The notes under the pieces were generated by a model. That model made no database searches. It worked only from the letters and a program-made list of their open reading frames with translations, and was not told where the DNA came from. Both the position numbers and the translations under genes were made by a program. A DNA stretch of 64,000 nt from a bacterium (lineage in GTDB: Bacteria; Verrucomicrobiota; Kiritimatiellia; CAIKKV01; CAITUY01), in the NCBI GenBank assembly GCA_037128595.1, contig JBAXWB010000014.1, positions 1 to 64,000 on the forward strand, read 5' to 3'. How positions within the stretch are numbered: position 1 is the stretch's first letter; the number at the start of each line of letters is the position of its first letter. This document shows, piece after piece, positions 1 through 9,419 of this stretch.

Positions 1-6
1 GCAACC

Positions 7-29
7 AAAAAAACACGCCTTTTTGTGTT
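7..29 (-). terminator. possible weak terminator of dnaN
   Basis: Read leftward, a 5-bp stem (AACAC/GTGTT) is followed by a run of seven T, about 70 bases beyond the dnaN stop codon. The stem is short, so it is only a candidate for the end of the dnaA-dnaN transcript. Confidence 0.35.
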
Positions 30-99
30 CCCATCAGAATTTTGTCGGCCACCCTTGGGAAACCCCATTAACCCATAACCTCTAACCAATAACCGTTAC

Positions 100-1194
100 T
101 TACGAAATCCGCATCGGCATCAGCACGTAGATAAACGGCACATCGCACTTGATCACACCGGGACTGAGTTCATCCGTCAATTCGACGTAAATCTCATCGT
201 TGGCGATGTTCCGCAGGGGCTCCATGATGTAATCGGGATTAAACGCCACCTGGATATCCTTGGCATTGTACTTAATGGCCACGGACTCATGGGCTTCACC
301 GACATCAGGCGAAGAGGCACTGATTTTAAGTTTATTCTTGCCGAAGGTCAGCTTGATCGAACTGGATTTATCGCTGGTCAGCAGGGCCACGCGCTTCAGG
401 GCCGTCAGGAACACTTCCCGATCCACGGCGATACGTTGTTCACACTGGCCGGGAATCACCTGGCGGAAATTCGGATAGGTACCTTCGATCAGCTTGGTGG
501 TCAGCGTGACCTCATCAAATTCAAACGTCGCCTGGTTTTTTCCAATGAAGATCTTGACCATACCCTCATCCTTCAGGATGCGGATCAGCTCATTGACCGC
601 TTTGGTCGGCACAATGGCTTCACATTCGGCTTCTTTCGGGAATTCAATTTCAGTTTCCGTCAAGGCCAGACGGCGGCCATCGGTGGCCACCAGGGTGAGC
701 TTATTGCCCTTGAAACTCATCAGGGTCCCGTTCAAAATAAAGCGGGTTTCATCCGTTGAGGCGGCATAAAACGTCTTCTGGAGCATCTGTTTCAGGGCCT
801 TCTGATCCACCGAGAAGGTATGTCCCCCTTCGTTGGCAGGAATGGCGGGAAATTCGTCATCCGGCAATCCGTTGATCTTGAAAAAAGCGGAACCGCAGGT
901 GATTGAAGCCGCATTCTTTTCATCTACTTCGATTTCGATATTATCGGCCGGAAGTTCACGGATAATGCTGAATAATCTGCGGGCCGGAATGGTGGTGGCG
1001 CCGGGTTTACCGATTTTGGCATCCACGGCACAACGCATGGTCACATCCATGTCGGTGGTGGTCATCCACAGGCGGTCGTTCTTGGCTTCCAGCAAAACGT
1101 TGGAGAGCACGGGAAGGGTCGGACGTACATTCACCACACCATGAACCATTTGAAGTCCTGACATGACGGCATCTTTGGCAATAACAAGTTTCAT
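100..1194 (-). CDS. dnaN: DNA polymerase III beta subunit (sliding clamp)
   Basis: The 364-residue product has the usual length of the beta clamp, the ring that tethers the replicative polymerase to DNA. It shows the three-domain clamp fold in order: the N-terminal VMSGLQMVHGVVN and LPVLSNVLLEA segments, the middle TRFILNGTLM and LVATDGRRLAL motifs, and the C-terminal ending VLMPMRIS, which is typical of DnaN (the family ends in PMRL/V). The ATG at 1194 has a strong GGGAGG ribosome site five bases upstream. It lies 249 bases downstream of dnaA in the same direction, the standard dnaA-dnaN order found at many bacterial origins. The gap to dnaA has only weak, unconvincing DnaA-box look-alikes. 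Confidence 0.97.
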   Translation of the reverse strand: MKLVIAKDAVMSGLQMVHGVVNVRPTLPVLSNVLLEAKNDRLWMTTTDMDVTMRCAVDAKIGKPGATTIPARRLFSIIRELPADNIEIEVDEKNAASITCGSAFFKINGLPDDEFPAIPANEGGHTFSVDQKALKQMLQKTFYAASTDETRFILNGTLMSFKGNKLTLVATDGRRLALTETEIEFPKEAECEAIVPTKAVNELIRILKDEGMVKIFIGKNQATFEFDEVTLTTKLIEGTYPNFRQVIPGQCEQRIAVDREVFLTALKRVALLTSDKSSSIKLTFGKNKLKISASSPDVGEAHESVAIKYNAKDIQVAFNPDYIMEPLRNIANDEIYVELTDELSPGVIKCDVPFIYVLMPMRIS

Positions 1195-1443
1195 TTATCC
1201 TCCCGGTTCAAACTATCAACAATTCAGTAATAGTAATCTTTATATAATCTTTTAAATATCACCCGTATTATACCCTGTTCACAACGTCAATAACCCCAGA
1301 ATATCGCGAAACGACCACAAAAACAGATGAAAATAGGGTCACCCCACCTGTTAATGACACCCCTCGATTGGGTGTGAGCAACGTGTGATAACATGCTTTG
1401 AGCCAGTTACCAACACTATTTCTCATGGTTATGAACACTGTTG

Positions 1444-2811
1444 TCAACTCTTCTTCTCCAGAAGACGACTGAGATGGGATACATTCTGACGGAGATCGGA
1501 ATCCGTTTCCATTTTGCGGGCGACTTCCCGATAGGCATGCAAAATCGTGGCATGGGTTTTGCCGAACGCTCCCGCGATTTCAGGAAGGGAGGAAGGGGTC
1601 AGTGACCGGCAGAGGTACATCGCGATCTGGCGGGGCATGGTGATGGCCGCAGGGCGCCTCTTGCTGGTCATGTCCACCAGACGGATGTCATAATGATCCG
1701 CCACGGCTTTCATGATGTGCTCAAAGGTCAGGTCTTCCTGCTTCTCCTGGTCAATGGTGTCGCGCAGCAGGGTTTCGAGATCCTGAATGGTCAGGGCCCG
1801 GTTCATCAGCGAGGCATAGGAGGTCGCACGGATCAACGCCCCTTCAAGCCGCCGGATATTGGAACGGATGGTTTTGGCAATGAACAGGATGATTTCGTCG
1901 GCATGCTTGTATCCGCATTGCGCCTGTTTGTTGCGGAGAATGGCAATACGGGTCTCGAGATCCGGCGGTTGAAGCTCCGTGACCAGCCCCCATTCAAAGC
2001 GGGTGACCAGACGTTGTTCAAGGCCTTGAATCTCGCTGGCAGGACGGTCACTGGTCAGCACAATCTGCTTATGGGCATCGAAGAGGGCGTTGAAGGTGTG
2101 GAAAAACTCCTCCTGCATCCGTTCCTTGCCAGCCAGGAAGTGGATATCATCAATCAGCAGGAGATCCATGCTCCGGTATTTTTTCCGGAACTGAACCAAA
2201 GTTTTATTCTGAAGCCCCTCGATATATTCATTGGTAAAACTTTCGGACGACAAATACGCAATCTTCGCGTTTGAGTTTTTCAGGACATGATGGCCAATGG
2301 CCTGCATCAGATGCGTTTTCCCCAGTCCGGAACCGCCGTAAATAAAGAGGGGATTATAAGCGCGGGCCGGCGACTGGGCCACGGCGAGTGCCGCCGCATG
2401 CCCGAAGTTATTGGAGGGGCCCACCACAAAGGCATCAAAGGTGAAGTTGGCATTGAACACCGGGCCTCCGGGCTGACGGACTCCGGACGGGCGGCGGGGT
2501 ACGGCCACAGGTTCAGTGACGGCCTGAGGAGTGGGTGCCGAGACCGGCTCCAGCATCCGTTTCGCCACTTGAAATACAATGTCGTACGATTCGCCCGATA
2601 CCGAAGTCACTGCGGCTTTAATCAGCGGCAGGTAGTTTTCCTCAAGCCAGGTCTGGTAAAAATTATTACCGACGCGCAAGGTCAGAGTTTGTCCCTCAAT
2701 GCTTCCCGGCTCAATGACGGCAATCCAACGCGAATAAATATCCGGATGCAACAGCTTGCCCAGATGATCGCAAGCCGCGCTCCACACAGCAGACGCATGA
2801 TTTCCTGACAC
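1444..2811 (-). CDS. dnaA: Chromosomal replication initiator DnaA
   Basis: The 455-residue product is the ATPase that binds the origin and opens it for replication. Domain I (about 1-85) has the WSAACDHLGK start. A proline-rich linker (about 90-115) leads to the AAA+ domain with Walker A GGSGLGKTH (about 149-157), Walker B LLLIDDIHFLAGK and the arginine-finger region. The C-terminal DNA-binding domain carries the signature-like FGKTHATILHAYR, where the E. coli family member has RDHTTVLHA. The start codon is GTG (2809-2811), supported by a GAGGGAG site seven bases upstream. It reads leftward into dnaN. No gene lies immediately upstream; the 540-base region to the right is the likely promoter and perhaps the origin. 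Confidence 0.97.
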   Translation of the reverse strand: MSGNHASAVWSAACDHLGKLLHPDIYSRWIAVIEPGSIEGQTLTLRVGNNFYQTWLEENYLPLIKAAVTSVSGESYDIVFQVAKRMLEPVSAPTPQAVTEPVAVPRRPSGVRQPGGPVFNANFTFDAFVVGPSNNFGHAAALAVAQSPARAYNPLFIYGGSGLGKTHLMQAIGHHVLKNSNAKIAYLSSESFTNEYIEGLQNKTLVQFRKKYRSMDLLLIDDIHFLAGKERMQEEFFHTFNALFDAHKQIVLTSDRPASEIQGLEQRLVTRFEWGLVTELQPPDLETRIAILRNKQAQCGYKHADEIILFIAKTIRSNIRRLEGALIRATSYASLMNRALTIQDLETLLRDTIDQEKQEDLTFEHIMKAVADHYDIRLVDMTSKRRPAAITMPRQIAMYLCRSLTPSSLPEIAGAFGKTHATILHAYREVARKMETDSDLRQNVSHLSRLLEKKS

Positions 2812-3351
2812 AGTAAAACTCCCTCTGGCAATCCTTCAACGAAACAGATGCCATTTGACGCAGATCAAAATAAAAAACTAATAATCGCCCAATAAAGCGA
2901 AGGGTTTCCGGAGTTATTAACAAGTTGTTAACAGATCACTTGTTGTCTTCTCTCGTACCCGCTGACGCAGGACAATAGGGGAGAAAATATAAGCAGGCAA
3001 GGGGATTTATCGTTTTTGCGCAAAATATTTTAGACCTACGACAGGTTGATTTTATTTAACTAGACGCCACAAGGGGTGGTGTTATCGTCATAAAACTAAA
3101 TAATCATAATCGGGCAAATGTGGATGATTCAAGTCGTTAAAAAAGAGTCCAAAATGGGTGAAAAAAATGTAACCTATTCGTTTTGAATGGTATATGAATG
3201 CGAAGAAATTAACAACCTGCAAGCGGATCGTAAAAAGCCCTGATATTTGCCTATTTTTGATTACGATTAAGATACGGCGTGCAATATTCCGAGGGGTACG
3301 CCCGTTCTGTAGACCAGAGATCGTTAAACATTAATGAAAGGATGGCAATCG
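2812..3351. other. AT-rich region upstream of dnaA; candidate oriC and dnaA promoter region
   Basis: About 540 bases without a convincing gene separate the divergent dnaA and the LTxxQ-protein gene. The stretch is clearly AT-richer than its surroundings (for example 2990-3060 and 3095-3260). It holds an 8-of-9 match to the DnaA box TTATCCACA on the minus strand (TCATCCACA, 3119-3127) and an inverted repeat at 2919-2944. Position next to dnaA supports an origin, but only one good box was found by eye, fewer than a typical oriC. The -10/-35 elements cannot be fixed confidently. Confidence 0.35.
2919..2944. repeat. Inverted repeat upstream of dnaA
   Basis: AACAAGT (2919-2925) and ACTTGTT (2938-2944) are perfect inverse complements flanking a 12-base spacer, which itself starts with the palindrome TGTTAACA (2926-2933). 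It lies about 110 bases upstream of the dnaA start, a plausible place for an operator or origin element. The function is not known. Confidence 0.45.
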
Positions 3352-3903
3352 ATGAACCGTTTTGGACTGATTATGGGGAGCCTGATGGGGATGACGATGA
3401 TGGCGATGGCGAACGAACCTGCTGAGCAAGCGGCGCGACCGGCTCAGCCGATGCGCCAAGGCCGGGGCGAAATGAGAGAGGGCGGCGATATGATGATGTT
3501 GATGCGCCCGGCGGTGGTAAAAGAGTTGCAACTAACGGCCGAGCAGCAGGCGCAAATTGCCGCAGTGGTCGGCTCCGCGTCGAACGAAATGACCGCCCTG
3601 CGCGAGCAGATGCAGACCCTGGCGAAAAAGCAGGCCGGCTTGATGGGCGCTGAGCCGGTGGATGAAGCGGCCATTCTCCAATTGGCGGATGAGATCGGAA
3701 AAGTCCGTTCCGATACGGCCAAGATTCAGATCAAGCAGATGCTGGCGGCCCGTAAAATCCTGACGGCTGATCAGCGTCTCAAGATGCGGGAGATGATGAA
3801 GAAATTTATGGCAAAACATGAGGGGCAGCACCCCGGGGGCAGGATGAATAAGGGGGACGGGAAGCCCGATGGCGCCGTTCCGCCGCCGCCTGCGGCTGAG
3901 TAA
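3352..3903 (+). CDS. Secreted Spy/CpxP-like LTxxQ-motif protein
   Basis: The mature start is best placed at ATG 3352 (183 residues), because AAAGGA at 3337-3342 sits nine bases before it, whereas the in-frame ATG at 3334 has no ribosome site. The product begins with a signal peptide (MNRFGLIMGSLMGMTMMAMA) with probable cleavage before NEPAEQ. Two LTxxQ-type motifs, LTAEQQAQI and LTADQRLKM, flank a helical, Met- and Gln-rich middle, the pattern of periplasmic Spy/CpxP-type chaperones and metal-sensing proteins. The C-terminus is rich in His, Gly and Pro. It stands alone between the dnaA upstream region and a terminator shared with ppdK. A chaperone-like envelope role is inferred from family resemblance only. 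Confidence 0.75.
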   Translation: MNRFGLIMGSLMGMTMMAMANEPAEQAARPAQPMRQGRGEMREGGDMMMLMRPAVVKELQLTAEQQAQIAAVVGSASNEMTALREQMQTLAKKQAGLMGAEPVDEAAILQLADEIGKVRSDTAKIQIKQMLAARKILTADQRLKMREMMKKFMAKHEGQHPGGRMNKGDGKPDGAVPPPPAAE

Positions 3904-3946
3904 CCTGTCCCGAAGTGAAGTCGTAAGCGCGCCGGGATACCGGCAC

Positions 3947-3986
3947 AAAAAAACGCCCCGGAGGTAACTCCGGGGCGTTGTCTTTT
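3947..3986. terminator. Bidirectional rho-independent terminator
   Basis: An 11-bp perfect stem, ACGCCCCGGAG (3953-3963) with CTCCGGGGCGT (3968-3978), closes a four-base loop. It is flanked by an A-run on the left and a T-rich run on the right. It can therefore end both the rightward LTxxQ gene and the leftward ppdK. Confidence 0.9.
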
Positions 3987-4008
3987 CAGACGTGCTCAGT
4001 CAGGCGTG

Positions 4009-6732
4009 TCAGCCCTTGAGCGCCGCGTGAGCGGCCGCCAAGCGGGCGATCGGCACCCGATACGGACTGCAGCTCACATAGTTCAGACCGGTCTTGAAGC
4101 AGAACTTCACCGACTCGGGATCGCCACCCTGTTCGCCGCAGATGCCGACCTTCAGGTGCTTCTTGGTCTGACGGCCCTTTTCCACCGACATCTTGATCAA
4201 CTGGCCCACGCCATCCTGATCAATCGTCTGGAAGGGATCGGCCGCAACGACCTTCTGTTCCAGGTATTCGCCCATGAATCCGCCGATATCATCACGGCTG
4301 AATCCGAACGTCATCTGGGTCAGGTCATTGGTTCCGAAGGAGAAGAAGTCGGCTTCCTGCGCCATACGGTCCGCCAGGAGCGCCGCACGCGGAATCTCGA
4401 TCATCGTCCCGAATAAGTAGGGGATGGCGTCGATCTTCTTACGTGCAATCACATCCTCGTAGACAGCTACGACAATGGCCTTCTGATGCTTCAACTCGTT
4501 GATGTCGCAGGTGACCGGGATCATGATCTCGGGCTGGCATTTCTTGCCGCTCTTGATCAGTTCCGCCGCTGCCTCGAAGATGGCGCGGATCTGCATTTCC
4601 GTGATTTCGGGATAGGTGATGCCTAAACGCACACCACGGTGTCCCATCATCGGGTTGGATTCATGCAGGGCCTCGCCACGGGCTTTGACTTCCTTGGGCG
4701 AAATGCCGAGGCTGACGGCCAGTTCCTTCTGCTTGGCCGGGCTCTGGGGCACGAATTCATGCAGGGGCGGGTCCAACAGCCGAACGGTGACCGGCAGGCC
4801 GTCCATGGCCGCCAGGGTCGCCTTGATGTCACTCTTCACAAAGCGGAAGAGTTTCTTCAAGACCGACACCCGTTCTTCCGCTGACTTGCTCAGGATCATT
4901 TTTCGGAGCAGGAAGAGAGGCTCATCGCATCCCTTGCCGTAGAACATGTGCTCGGTCCGGAACAAGCCGATCCCCTCGGCGCCGAAGGCGCGGGCCTTGC
5001 GGGCATCCTCGGCGGTTTCCACATTGGCGCGGACGCCCATCGTGCGGAACTTGTCCACCAGCTGCATGAACTTCTGGAAGCGGGGATTCTCGGAATTGTC
5101 CACCAAGGCCACCTTGCCGTTGAAGACGGTGCCGCGGCTCCCGTTCAGGGTCACCACTGCGCCTTCTTTCAACACCACATTGCCAACGGTGAGCTTCTTC
5201 GCGTGCACATCCACGTGCAGGCCGCTCGCGCCGACAATACAGCACTTGCCCCAGCCGCGGGCCACCAGGGCCGCATGACTGGTCATGCCGCCGCGGGCGG
5301 TCAGAATGCCCATGGCGGCGCGCATGCCTTCCACGTCTTCGGGGTTGGTCTCTTCACGAACCAGGATCACGGTCTTGCCGGCCTTGGCCTGTTTCACCGC
5401 CTCGGTGGAGGTGAACACGATCTGGCCGCAGGCGCCGCCGGGTCCGGCTGGCAGGCCCTTGCAGAGCGCCTTGAGGGTCTGCTCCGCCTTGGGATCCACC
5501 ACCGGGTGCAGAAGCTCGTCCAGCTGCTGGGGTTCCAGACGCAGGACGGCGGTTTTCTCGTCGATCAGCTTTTCGGCGAGCATGTCCATGGCCATGTTCA
5601 GCGCGGCGGTGCCGGTGCGTTTGCCGTTACGGCATTGCAGCATGAACAATTTGCCTTCCTGGATCGTGAACTCAATGTCCTGCATATCCTTGTAATGCTT
5701 CTCAAGCGTCTCGCGGATCTTGCAAAGCTGCTTGTAGATCGGCGGCATCTGACCTTCCAGTGAAAGCAGGTGCTTGTTCTGGTCGTTCTTGGTGTCGTCA
5801 TTCAGCGGACTGGGGGTGCGGGTACCCGCCACCACGTCTTCGCCCTGGGCGTTGATCAGCCATTCGCCGTAGAATTTGTTCTCGCCGGTGGCGGGATTGC
5901 GGGTGAACGCCACGCCGGTGGCGGACGAATCGCCCATGTTGCCGAACACCATGGCCTGAACGTTGACGGCGGTACCCCACTCATCCGGAATGCCTTCGAT
6001 GCGGCGATAGGAGATGGCGCGCTTGCCGTTCCAGCTCTTGAACACGGCCCCGACGCCGCCCCACATCTGATCCATCGGATCATCCGGGAACGCCTTGCCC
6101 AGCACCTTTTTGACGCGCTCCTTGAATTTCTCGCACAACCCCTTCAGGTCTTCGGTGGTCATGTCGGTATCGGACTTGTAGCCCTTCTTGGCCTTGAGCT
6201 CGTGCATGATGCCTTCAAGCTGCATGCGGATGCCCTTGCCTTCGGCGGGTTCGACGCCTTCAGACTTCTCCATCACCACGTCAGAGTACATCATGATCAG
6301 GCGGCGGTAGGAGTCGTACACGAAACGCTCATTGCCGGTCTTGGAGATCAGGCCGGGAATGGTCTTGGTGCAAAGGCCGACGTTCAACACGGTTTCCATC
6401 ATGCCCGGCATGGATTTGCGGGCGCCCGAACGGCAGGACAGCAGAAGGGGATCCTTGACGTCACCGAACTTCATGCCCATGTCGGTTTCCACCTGGCGCA
6501 GGGCCACTTCCACTTCCGTGGCGAGGCTCTTGGGGAAGCGGGACTTGTTCGCAAAGAAATCCACACAGCATTCCGTGGACACCGTAAAGCCTGCCGGCAC
6601 GGGAAGTCCAAGATGACACATTTCCGCAAGGTTTGCACCCTTGCCGCCCAACAGGTTCTTATCACTGGCTCCGCCCTCGGTTTTACCGCGGCCGAAACTA
6701 TACACATACTTTTTATCACTCGTCGCTGCCAT
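4009..6732 (-). CDS. ppdK: Pyruvate, phosphate dikinase
   Basis: The 907-residue product interconverts pyruvate, ATP and phosphate with phosphoenolpyruvate, AMP and pyrophosphate. The N-terminal nucleotide-binding domain starts with VYSFGRGKTEG and LLGGKGANLAEM. The phosphohistidine domain carries GGMTSHAALVARGWGK with the swivelling His at about 486. The C-terminal PEP/pyruvate barrel includes GTNDLTQMTFGFSRDD and CGEQGGDP with the catalytic Cys at about 865. The length is normal for the family. It starts 309 bases from the divergent transketolase gene and ends at a strong terminator. With the pyrophosphate-type features of the phosphofructokinase at 27904-29043, it fits a pyrophosphate-linked glycolysis, but the direction of the reaction in this cell cannot be read from sequence. 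Confidence 0.97.
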   Translation of the reverse strand: MAATSDKKYVYSFGRGKTEGGASDKNLLGGKGANLAEMCHLGLPVPAGFTVSTECCVDFFANKSRFPKSLATEVEVALRQVETDMGMKFGDVKDPLLLSCRSGARKSMPGMMETVLNVGLCTKTIPGLISKTGNERFVYDSYRRLIMMYSDVVMEKSEGVEPAEGKGIRMQLEGIMHELKAKKGYKSDTDMTTEDLKGLCEKFKERVKKVLGKAFPDDPMDQMWGGVGAVFKSWNGKRAISYRRIEGIPDEWGTAVNVQAMVFGNMGDSSATGVAFTRNPATGENKFYGEWLINAQGEDVVAGTRTPSPLNDDTKNDQNKHLLSLEGQMPPIYKQLCKIRETLEKHYKDMQDIEFTIQEGKLFMLQCRNGKRTGTAALNMAMDMLAEKLIDEKTAVLRLEPQQLDELLHPVVDPKAEQTLKALCKGLPAGPGGACGQIVFTSTEAVKQAKAGKTVILVREETNPEDVEGMRAAMGILTARGGMTSHAALVARGWGKCCIVGASGLHVDVHAKKLTVGNVVLKEGAVVTLNGSRGTVFNGKVALVDNSENPRFQKFMQLVDKFRTMGVRANVETAEDARKARAFGAEGIGLFRTEHMFYGKGCDEPLFLLRKMILSKSAEERVSVLKKLFRFVKSDIKATLAAMDGLPVTVRLLDPPLHEFVPQSPAKQKELAVSLGISPKEVKARGEALHESNPMMGHRGVRLGITYPEITEMQIRAIFEAAAELIKSGKKCQPEIMIPVTCDINELKHQKAIVVAVYEDVIARKKIDAIPYLFGTMIEIPRAALLADRMAQEADFFSFGTNDLTQMTFGFSRDDIGGFMGEYLEQKVVAADPFQTIDQDGVGQLIKMSVEKGRQTKKHLKVGICGEQGGDPESVKFCFKTGLNYVSCSPYRVPIARLAAAHAALKG

Positions 6733-7041
6733 TACCGTTACTCCTCTTTATTTTGACTCGCGGCGCAACTTGCGACGCGAAACTACCACTAATTTACTGC
6801 TTAAAAACAGAGATCGATCCTAATATGCCGTTACAGTGTCCCTTAAAATCAAAACTTCGGCAAAGTTCGGCCACGAAATGAGTATCGTGACAGGGGCTCG
6901 CCGGATGCCTGCAGAATTGCAGACTGGACAACCGAACGTGAATCGCTACCATTAACCGTTCCAATATATGGAAGGTAAAGGTTCTCCGCAAGGGGTTTCT
7001 TGTAGATTTTTGAAGAAAATAATGAAAAAGGGAGTCGTTCT
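6733..7041. promoter_or_regulatory. Divergent ppdK/tkt intergenic region
   Basis: This 309-base gap must hold the promoters of both ppdK (leftward) and tkt (rightward). It is AT-richer than the flanking genes. No convincing small gene, riboswitch or palindromic operator was found by eye. The right end holds the GGGAG ribosome site of tkt. Confidence 0.4.
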
Positions 7042-9030
7042 GTGAGCAAAGCAATTGAGGTCGTGGCAAATACTATTCGTGGTCTGGCAATGGATGGCGT
7101 GCAAAAAGCAAACTCAGGGCATCCGGGAATGCCGATGGGGATGGCGGATGTGGCGGCCGTACTGTTCATGAACCACCTGAACCATTGCCCGTCCCGCCTC
7201 GACTGGCCGAATCGCGACCGGTTTGTGCTGTCCGGCGGCCATGGGTCCATGTTGCTGTACAGCATGCTCCACCTGACGGGCTATGATCTGCCGCTCAGCG
7301 AGCTCGCCCAATTCCGCCAGTGGGGCAGCAAAACCCCCGGGCATCCTGAGTATGGTCACACCGCCGGCGTCGAAGCCACCACCGGTCCGCTGGGGCAGGG
7401 GTGCGCGATGGCCACCGGGATGGCACTGGCGGAACGCATGATGGCCGCCCGCTTCAATTCCGGCGCCTTTGCCCCGGTGGATCACCACACGTTTGTCTTC
7501 TGCGGTGATGGCGATCTCATGGAAGGGATCTCGCACGAGGCCTTTTCGCTGGCCGGCCACCTCGGGCTGAACAAGCTGGTCGTGTTCTATGATAGCAACC
7601 GGATCACCATCGAGGGCGGCACCTCCCTGTCCTACAGTGACGATGTGCGCAAACGGTTTGTCGGGTACAAGTGGAATGTGCTGGAGATCGACGGGCACAA
7701 TATGGATGAGATCGAGAAGGCCATTGTGGCGGCCAAGGCTGAGAAAGACCGGCCCACCTTGATCATCACCAATACCCACATTGCCCAGGGATCCCCGAAT
7801 TTACACGATTCCCACAAGGCGCATGGCGAACCGCTGGGCGTGGCGGAAGTCAAGGCCACCAAGAAGGCCCTGGGGCTACCGGAAGACAAGGATTTCTACG
7901 TGCCGGATCAGGTGCGGGAGCTGTTTGCAGTCCGCGCCCGTGAGCTGGAGGCCAAGGTGGTGGCCTGGGAGGCCGATTACAAGAAGTACGCCGCCGCCTA
8001 TCCGGAGCTGGCCAAAACCTGGCAGGACTGCACGAAGCAGGAGCTGCCGGCGGATCTTGAGAAACTCATGCCGACCTTTGAAAAGCCTGAGGCGACCCGT
8101 GTCTCCTCGGGTAAAGTGATGCAGGTCCTGGCCAAGACGATGCCCTGGTTCGTGGGGGGCGCGGCCGACCTGGCGCCCAGCACCAAGACCTTCCTGGAGG
8201 GAATGGGCTCGGTGTTGCCCGGCAAGTTTGAGGGACGCAATCTGCATTTCGGGGTACGCGAGCTCGGGATGTCGGGCGTGATGAACGGTCTGCAGTTGCA
8301 TGGCGGCTTCCGGGTGTTCGGCGCCACGTTCTTCGTGTTCTCCGATTATTGCCGGCCTACCATCCGCGTGGCCGCCCTGATGAGCCTGCCGACGATCTAT
8401 GTGTTCACGCATGACAGCTTTTATGTCGGCGAAGACGGTCCGACGCATGAGCCCGTCGAGCAGCTCGCCAGCTACCGCTGTATGCCCAATGTATCGGTGA
8501 TTCGTCCGGCCGATCCCACGGAGACGGTGTCCGCCTGGATTGCGGCGCTGAAAAACAAATCCGGTCCGACGGTGCTGTTGCTGACCCGCCAGAACCTGCC
8601 GGTGCTGGACCGCAAGGTCTATCCCGCGGCCTCGAACCTGGAGAAGGGCGCCTATGTGCTCTGGCAAAGCGCTGAAGGCACACCCGACTTGATTCTGATT
8701 GGAACGGGCTCCGAGGTCAGCCTGGCGCTGGAGGCCGCAAAGGAAGTGGCCAAGGGCGGCAAGATCGTCCGGGTGGTCAGCATGCCGTCCTGGGATCTTT
8801 TCGAGAAGCAGAGTGCCGAGTATCGGGCGCAGGTGCTGCCGGCGGACTGCAAAAAACGCCTGGCGATCGAAGCCGGTTGCTCCATGGGCTGGGCCAAGTA
8901 TGTGGGGTGCAAGGGGCGGACCCTGAGCCTGGATACCTTCGGTGCTTCGGCGCCCGCGCAGGTGCTGGCCGAGAAATTCGGCTTTACCACTGCCAATGTG
9001 GTGAAACTGGCGAAAGAAGTGCTGGGATAA
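7042..9030 (+). CDS. tkt: Transketolase
   Basis: The 662-residue product is a thiamine-diphosphate enzyme that moves two-carbon units between sugar phosphates in the pentose phosphate pathway. The start is GTG at 7042, with GGGAG about seven bases upstream. Family motifs are in order: NSGHPGMPMGMADVA at the N-terminus, HGSMLLYSMLHLTGY, the thiamine-diphosphate motif CGDGDLMEGISHEA (from about residue 154), and in the pyrimidine domain GVRELGMSGVMNG and GEDGPTHEPVEQLA. The length is normal. A strong terminator follows at 9046-9083, so it is probably transcribed alone. It is divergent from ppdK, another central-carbon gene. Confidence 0.97.
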   Translation: MSKAIEVVANTIRGLAMDGVQKANSGHPGMPMGMADVAAVLFMNHLNHCPSRLDWPNRDRFVLSGGHGSMLLYSMLHLTGYDLPLSELAQFRQWGSKTPGHPEYGHTAGVEATTGPLGQGCAMATGMALAERMMAARFNSGAFAPVDHHTFVFCGDGDLMEGISHEAFSLAGHLGLNKLVVFYDSNRITIEGGTSLSYSDDVRKRFVGYKWNVLEIDGHNMDEIEKAIVAAKAEKDRPTLIITNTHIAQGSPNLHDSHKAHGEPLGVAEVKATKKALGLPEDKDFYVPDQVRELFAVRARELEAKVVAWEADYKKYAAAYPELAKTWQDCTKQELPADLEKLMPTFEKPEATRVSSGKVMQVLAKTMPWFVGGAADLAPSTKTFLEGMGSVLPGKFEGRNLHFGVRELGMSGVMNGLQLHGGFRVFGATFFVFSDYCRPTIRVAALMSLPTIYVFTHDSFYVGEDGPTHEPVEQLASYRCMPNVSVIRPADPTETVSAWIAALKNKSGPTVLLLTRQNLPVLDRKVYPAASNLEKGAYVLWQSAEGTPDLILIGTGSEVSLALEAAKEVAKGGKIVRVVSMPSWDLFEKQSAEYRAQVLPADCKKRLAIEAGCSMGWAKYVGCKGRTLSLDTFGASAPAQVLAEKFGFTTANVVKLAKEVLG

Positions 9031-9045
9031 GAGTAGGTTTGTCAC

Positions 9046-9083
9046 GGGTTACCGGGAGTCAACTCCCCGGTAACCCTTTTTTT
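9046..9083 (+). terminator. Rho-independent terminator of tkt
   Basis: GGGTTACCGGGAG (9046-9058) pairs with CTCCCCGGTAACCC (9063-9076), with one bulged base, across a four-base loop and is followed by seven T. It begins 16 bases after the transketolase stop. Confidence 0.92.
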
Positions 9084-9122
9084 GGCTCGACAATCACCTG
9101 ATTATCAGATTATTATGTCCTT

Positions 9123-9419
9123 ATGAATTACCTGGCTGTAAAAGATCTGAAAGCGCCGAAACGGGTTCGCGAAACCCTCGCCGCCTATGGCACGGCCCTG
9201 GTGACGAATAATGGCAAACCCATGGCGATGCTGGTGGACCTGGCTGAGGGGGAGAATCCCGATCAACTGGCCGAAGCGATCCGGTTGGCGCGCGCGCATC
9301 TGGCACTCTCCGACCTGCGTACGGCGAGCCGCCGCAAGGGAACGGACGCGATGACGCTCGACGAGATCAATGGCGAGATTCAGGCCGCCCGTAAAACCCG
9401 CCGCCGGGCCATTCCATGA
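9123..9419 (+). CDS. Phd/YefM-like antitoxin of a PIN toxin pair
   Basis: The 98-residue product begins MNYLAVKDLKAPKRVRETL and contains VTNNGKPMAMLVDL, the pattern of the Phd/YefM antitoxin fold, in which a short beta-sheet core binds operator DNA. The C-terminal half (LSDLRTASRRKG to KTRRRAIP) is charged and helical, as expected for the part that wraps the toxin. Its stop overlaps the start of the PIN-domain gene by four bases (ATGA at 9416-9419), the classic coupled antitoxin-toxin order. No strong ribosome site is visible before the ATG. The pair lies just after the tkt terminator and before a palindromic repeat, so it may be a mobile insertion. Confidence 0.8.
   Translation: MNYLAVKDLKAPKRVRETLAAYGTALVTNNGKPMAMLVDLAEGENPDQLAEAIRLARAHLALSDLRTASRRKGTDAMTLDEINGEIQAARKTRRRAIP

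Noticed and set aside
1195-1443. Possible DnaA boxes between dnaN and dnaA
   Set aside because: The best look-alikes match the consensus in only six of nine places.
5770-6756. Long rightward open frame (328 residues) opposite ppdK
   Set aside because: It lies wholly on the reverse of a clear ppdK, is His/Gly/Ala-rich from GC-rich codon shadow, and has no family motif.
7876-9045. Long leftward open frame (389 residues) opposite transketolase
   Set aside because: Antisense shadow of a well-supported gene; composition is biased and no start signal is seen.
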